NCBI GenBank assembly: GCA_039024895.1
Contig: JBCCPJ010000013.1
Coordinates: 1 to 64,000, forward strand
Source: JAJDOD01 sp039024895
GTDB taxonomy: Bacteria > Pseudomonadota > Alphaproteobacteria > Rhodobacterales > Rhodobacteraceae
Length of the DNA: 64,000 nucleotides
Reading direction: 5' to 3'
Positions 63,789 to 64,000 of this stretch are shown here, piece after piece. The notes under the pieces were generated by a model. That model made no database searches, had not been told where the DNA came from, and saw only the letters and a program-made list of their open reading frames with translations. Each line of letters begins with the position of its first letter. Position 1 is the first letter of the stretch. The position numbers were made by a program, and so were the translations under genes.

Positions 63789-64000
63789 ATGTTGCACATT
63801 AAAGAGCCCACACGCCCTGTGCGCGTTGTCATCGTTGATGATGTCCAGTCTATTCGGATGATGATCCGCGTGATGTTGCAGACTGACCCGAGGATCGAAG
63901 TGGTCGGGGAAGCGGGCGATCCCTATGAAGCGCGTGAGATGATCAAAGCGCTCAATCCGGATGTAATCACGCTAGATGTCGTGATGCCTCGCATGGATGG
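63789..64000 (+). CDS. cheB: Chemotaxis response regulator protein-glutamate methylesterase, 5' part (runs off the window)
   Basis: 70 residues of a receiver domain: VIVDDVQSIRMMIRVML and Asp63 in KALNPDVITLDVVMPRMDG, the CheB-specific wording. The methylesterase domain lies beyond the window edge. Start of a probable chemotaxis cluster. Confidence 0.8.
   Translation, partial: MLHIKEPTRPVRVVIVDDVQSIRMMIRVMLQTDPRIEVVGEAGDPYEAREMIKALNPDVITLDVVMPRMD

Noticed and set aside
1..64000. tRNA or rRNA genes
   Set aside because: No T-loop GGTTCGAATCC-type sequence with acceptor pairing, and no rRNA-like conserved stretches, were seen in intergenic DNA.

Overview
The window looks like a chromosomal segment of a marine alphaproteobacterium of the Rhodobacteraceae (Roseobacter-like). 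Reasons: high G+C with dense short operons joined by ATGA/TGATG overlaps; a heterotetrameric sarcosine oxidase locus; an ScfR-type XRE regulator beside a symporter-histidine kinase; a TakP-like TRAP transporter with a long DctM; DUF1289 and DUF2799 genes; and a Hint-domain gene next to cheB. All assignments rest on reading translations and motifs; no database search was possible, and no species is proposed.

Layout. 0-6 kb: start of an ABC substrate-binding protein gene (minus strand), then an ScfR-like regulator, a single-domain response regulator, a small membrane protein and a sodium/solute-symporter-histidine kinase, probably a carboxylate/acetate sensing module. 6-9 kb: lipoprotein, then ribF-UPF0260-threonine aldolase (minus). 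9.1-12.4 kb: decayed DNA with remnants of a DUF2141 protein, a TetR-like regulator, an FMN reductase, an ABC six-TM protein and an IS110 transposase around one intact VOC gene. 12.7-18.7 kb: an orphan gene, MaoC hydratase, prs, a DsbA-fold isomerase with an alpha/beta hydrolase, and ccmI-ruvX-DUF1289. 19-25.7 kb: sarcosine oxidase soxB-D-A-G, with about 1.5 kb carrying three small membrane-protein genes between soxB and soxD and an in-frame TAA in soxA. 25.8-33.7 kb: secreted protein, frameshifted NmrA-type oxidoreductase, sodB, metallophosphoesterase, LOG protein, LysM protein, Atm1-type ABC exporter and a lipoprotein.

34-39 kb: an RND efflux pump pair (minus). 39-45 kb: YfgM-like, bamB and der, with a LysR regulator and a GAF protein between bamB and der. 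45.5-46.8 kb: EF-hand protein and YihY-type membrane protein. 46.8-53.5 kb: a NarL-type response regulator and Cache-domain histidine kinase divergent from a dctPQM TRAP operon; the kinase probably senses a small metabolite and controls uptake. 53.7-56.3 kb: three unrecognised genes and cobF.

56.4-61.3 kb holds the most unusual locus. A cytoplasmic-looking subtilisin-like peptidase and a PAP2/vanadium-haloperoxidase-fold protein with twenty Gln-Gly dipeptides at its N-terminus are translationally coupled, and both are divergent from a SARP-like winged-helix/TPR regulator. The window ends with two PqiA-like genes, one carrying three phased 12-bp palindromes in its 5' coding region, then a Hint-domain protein and the start of cheB. 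No rRNA, tRNA or CRISPR array was seen.
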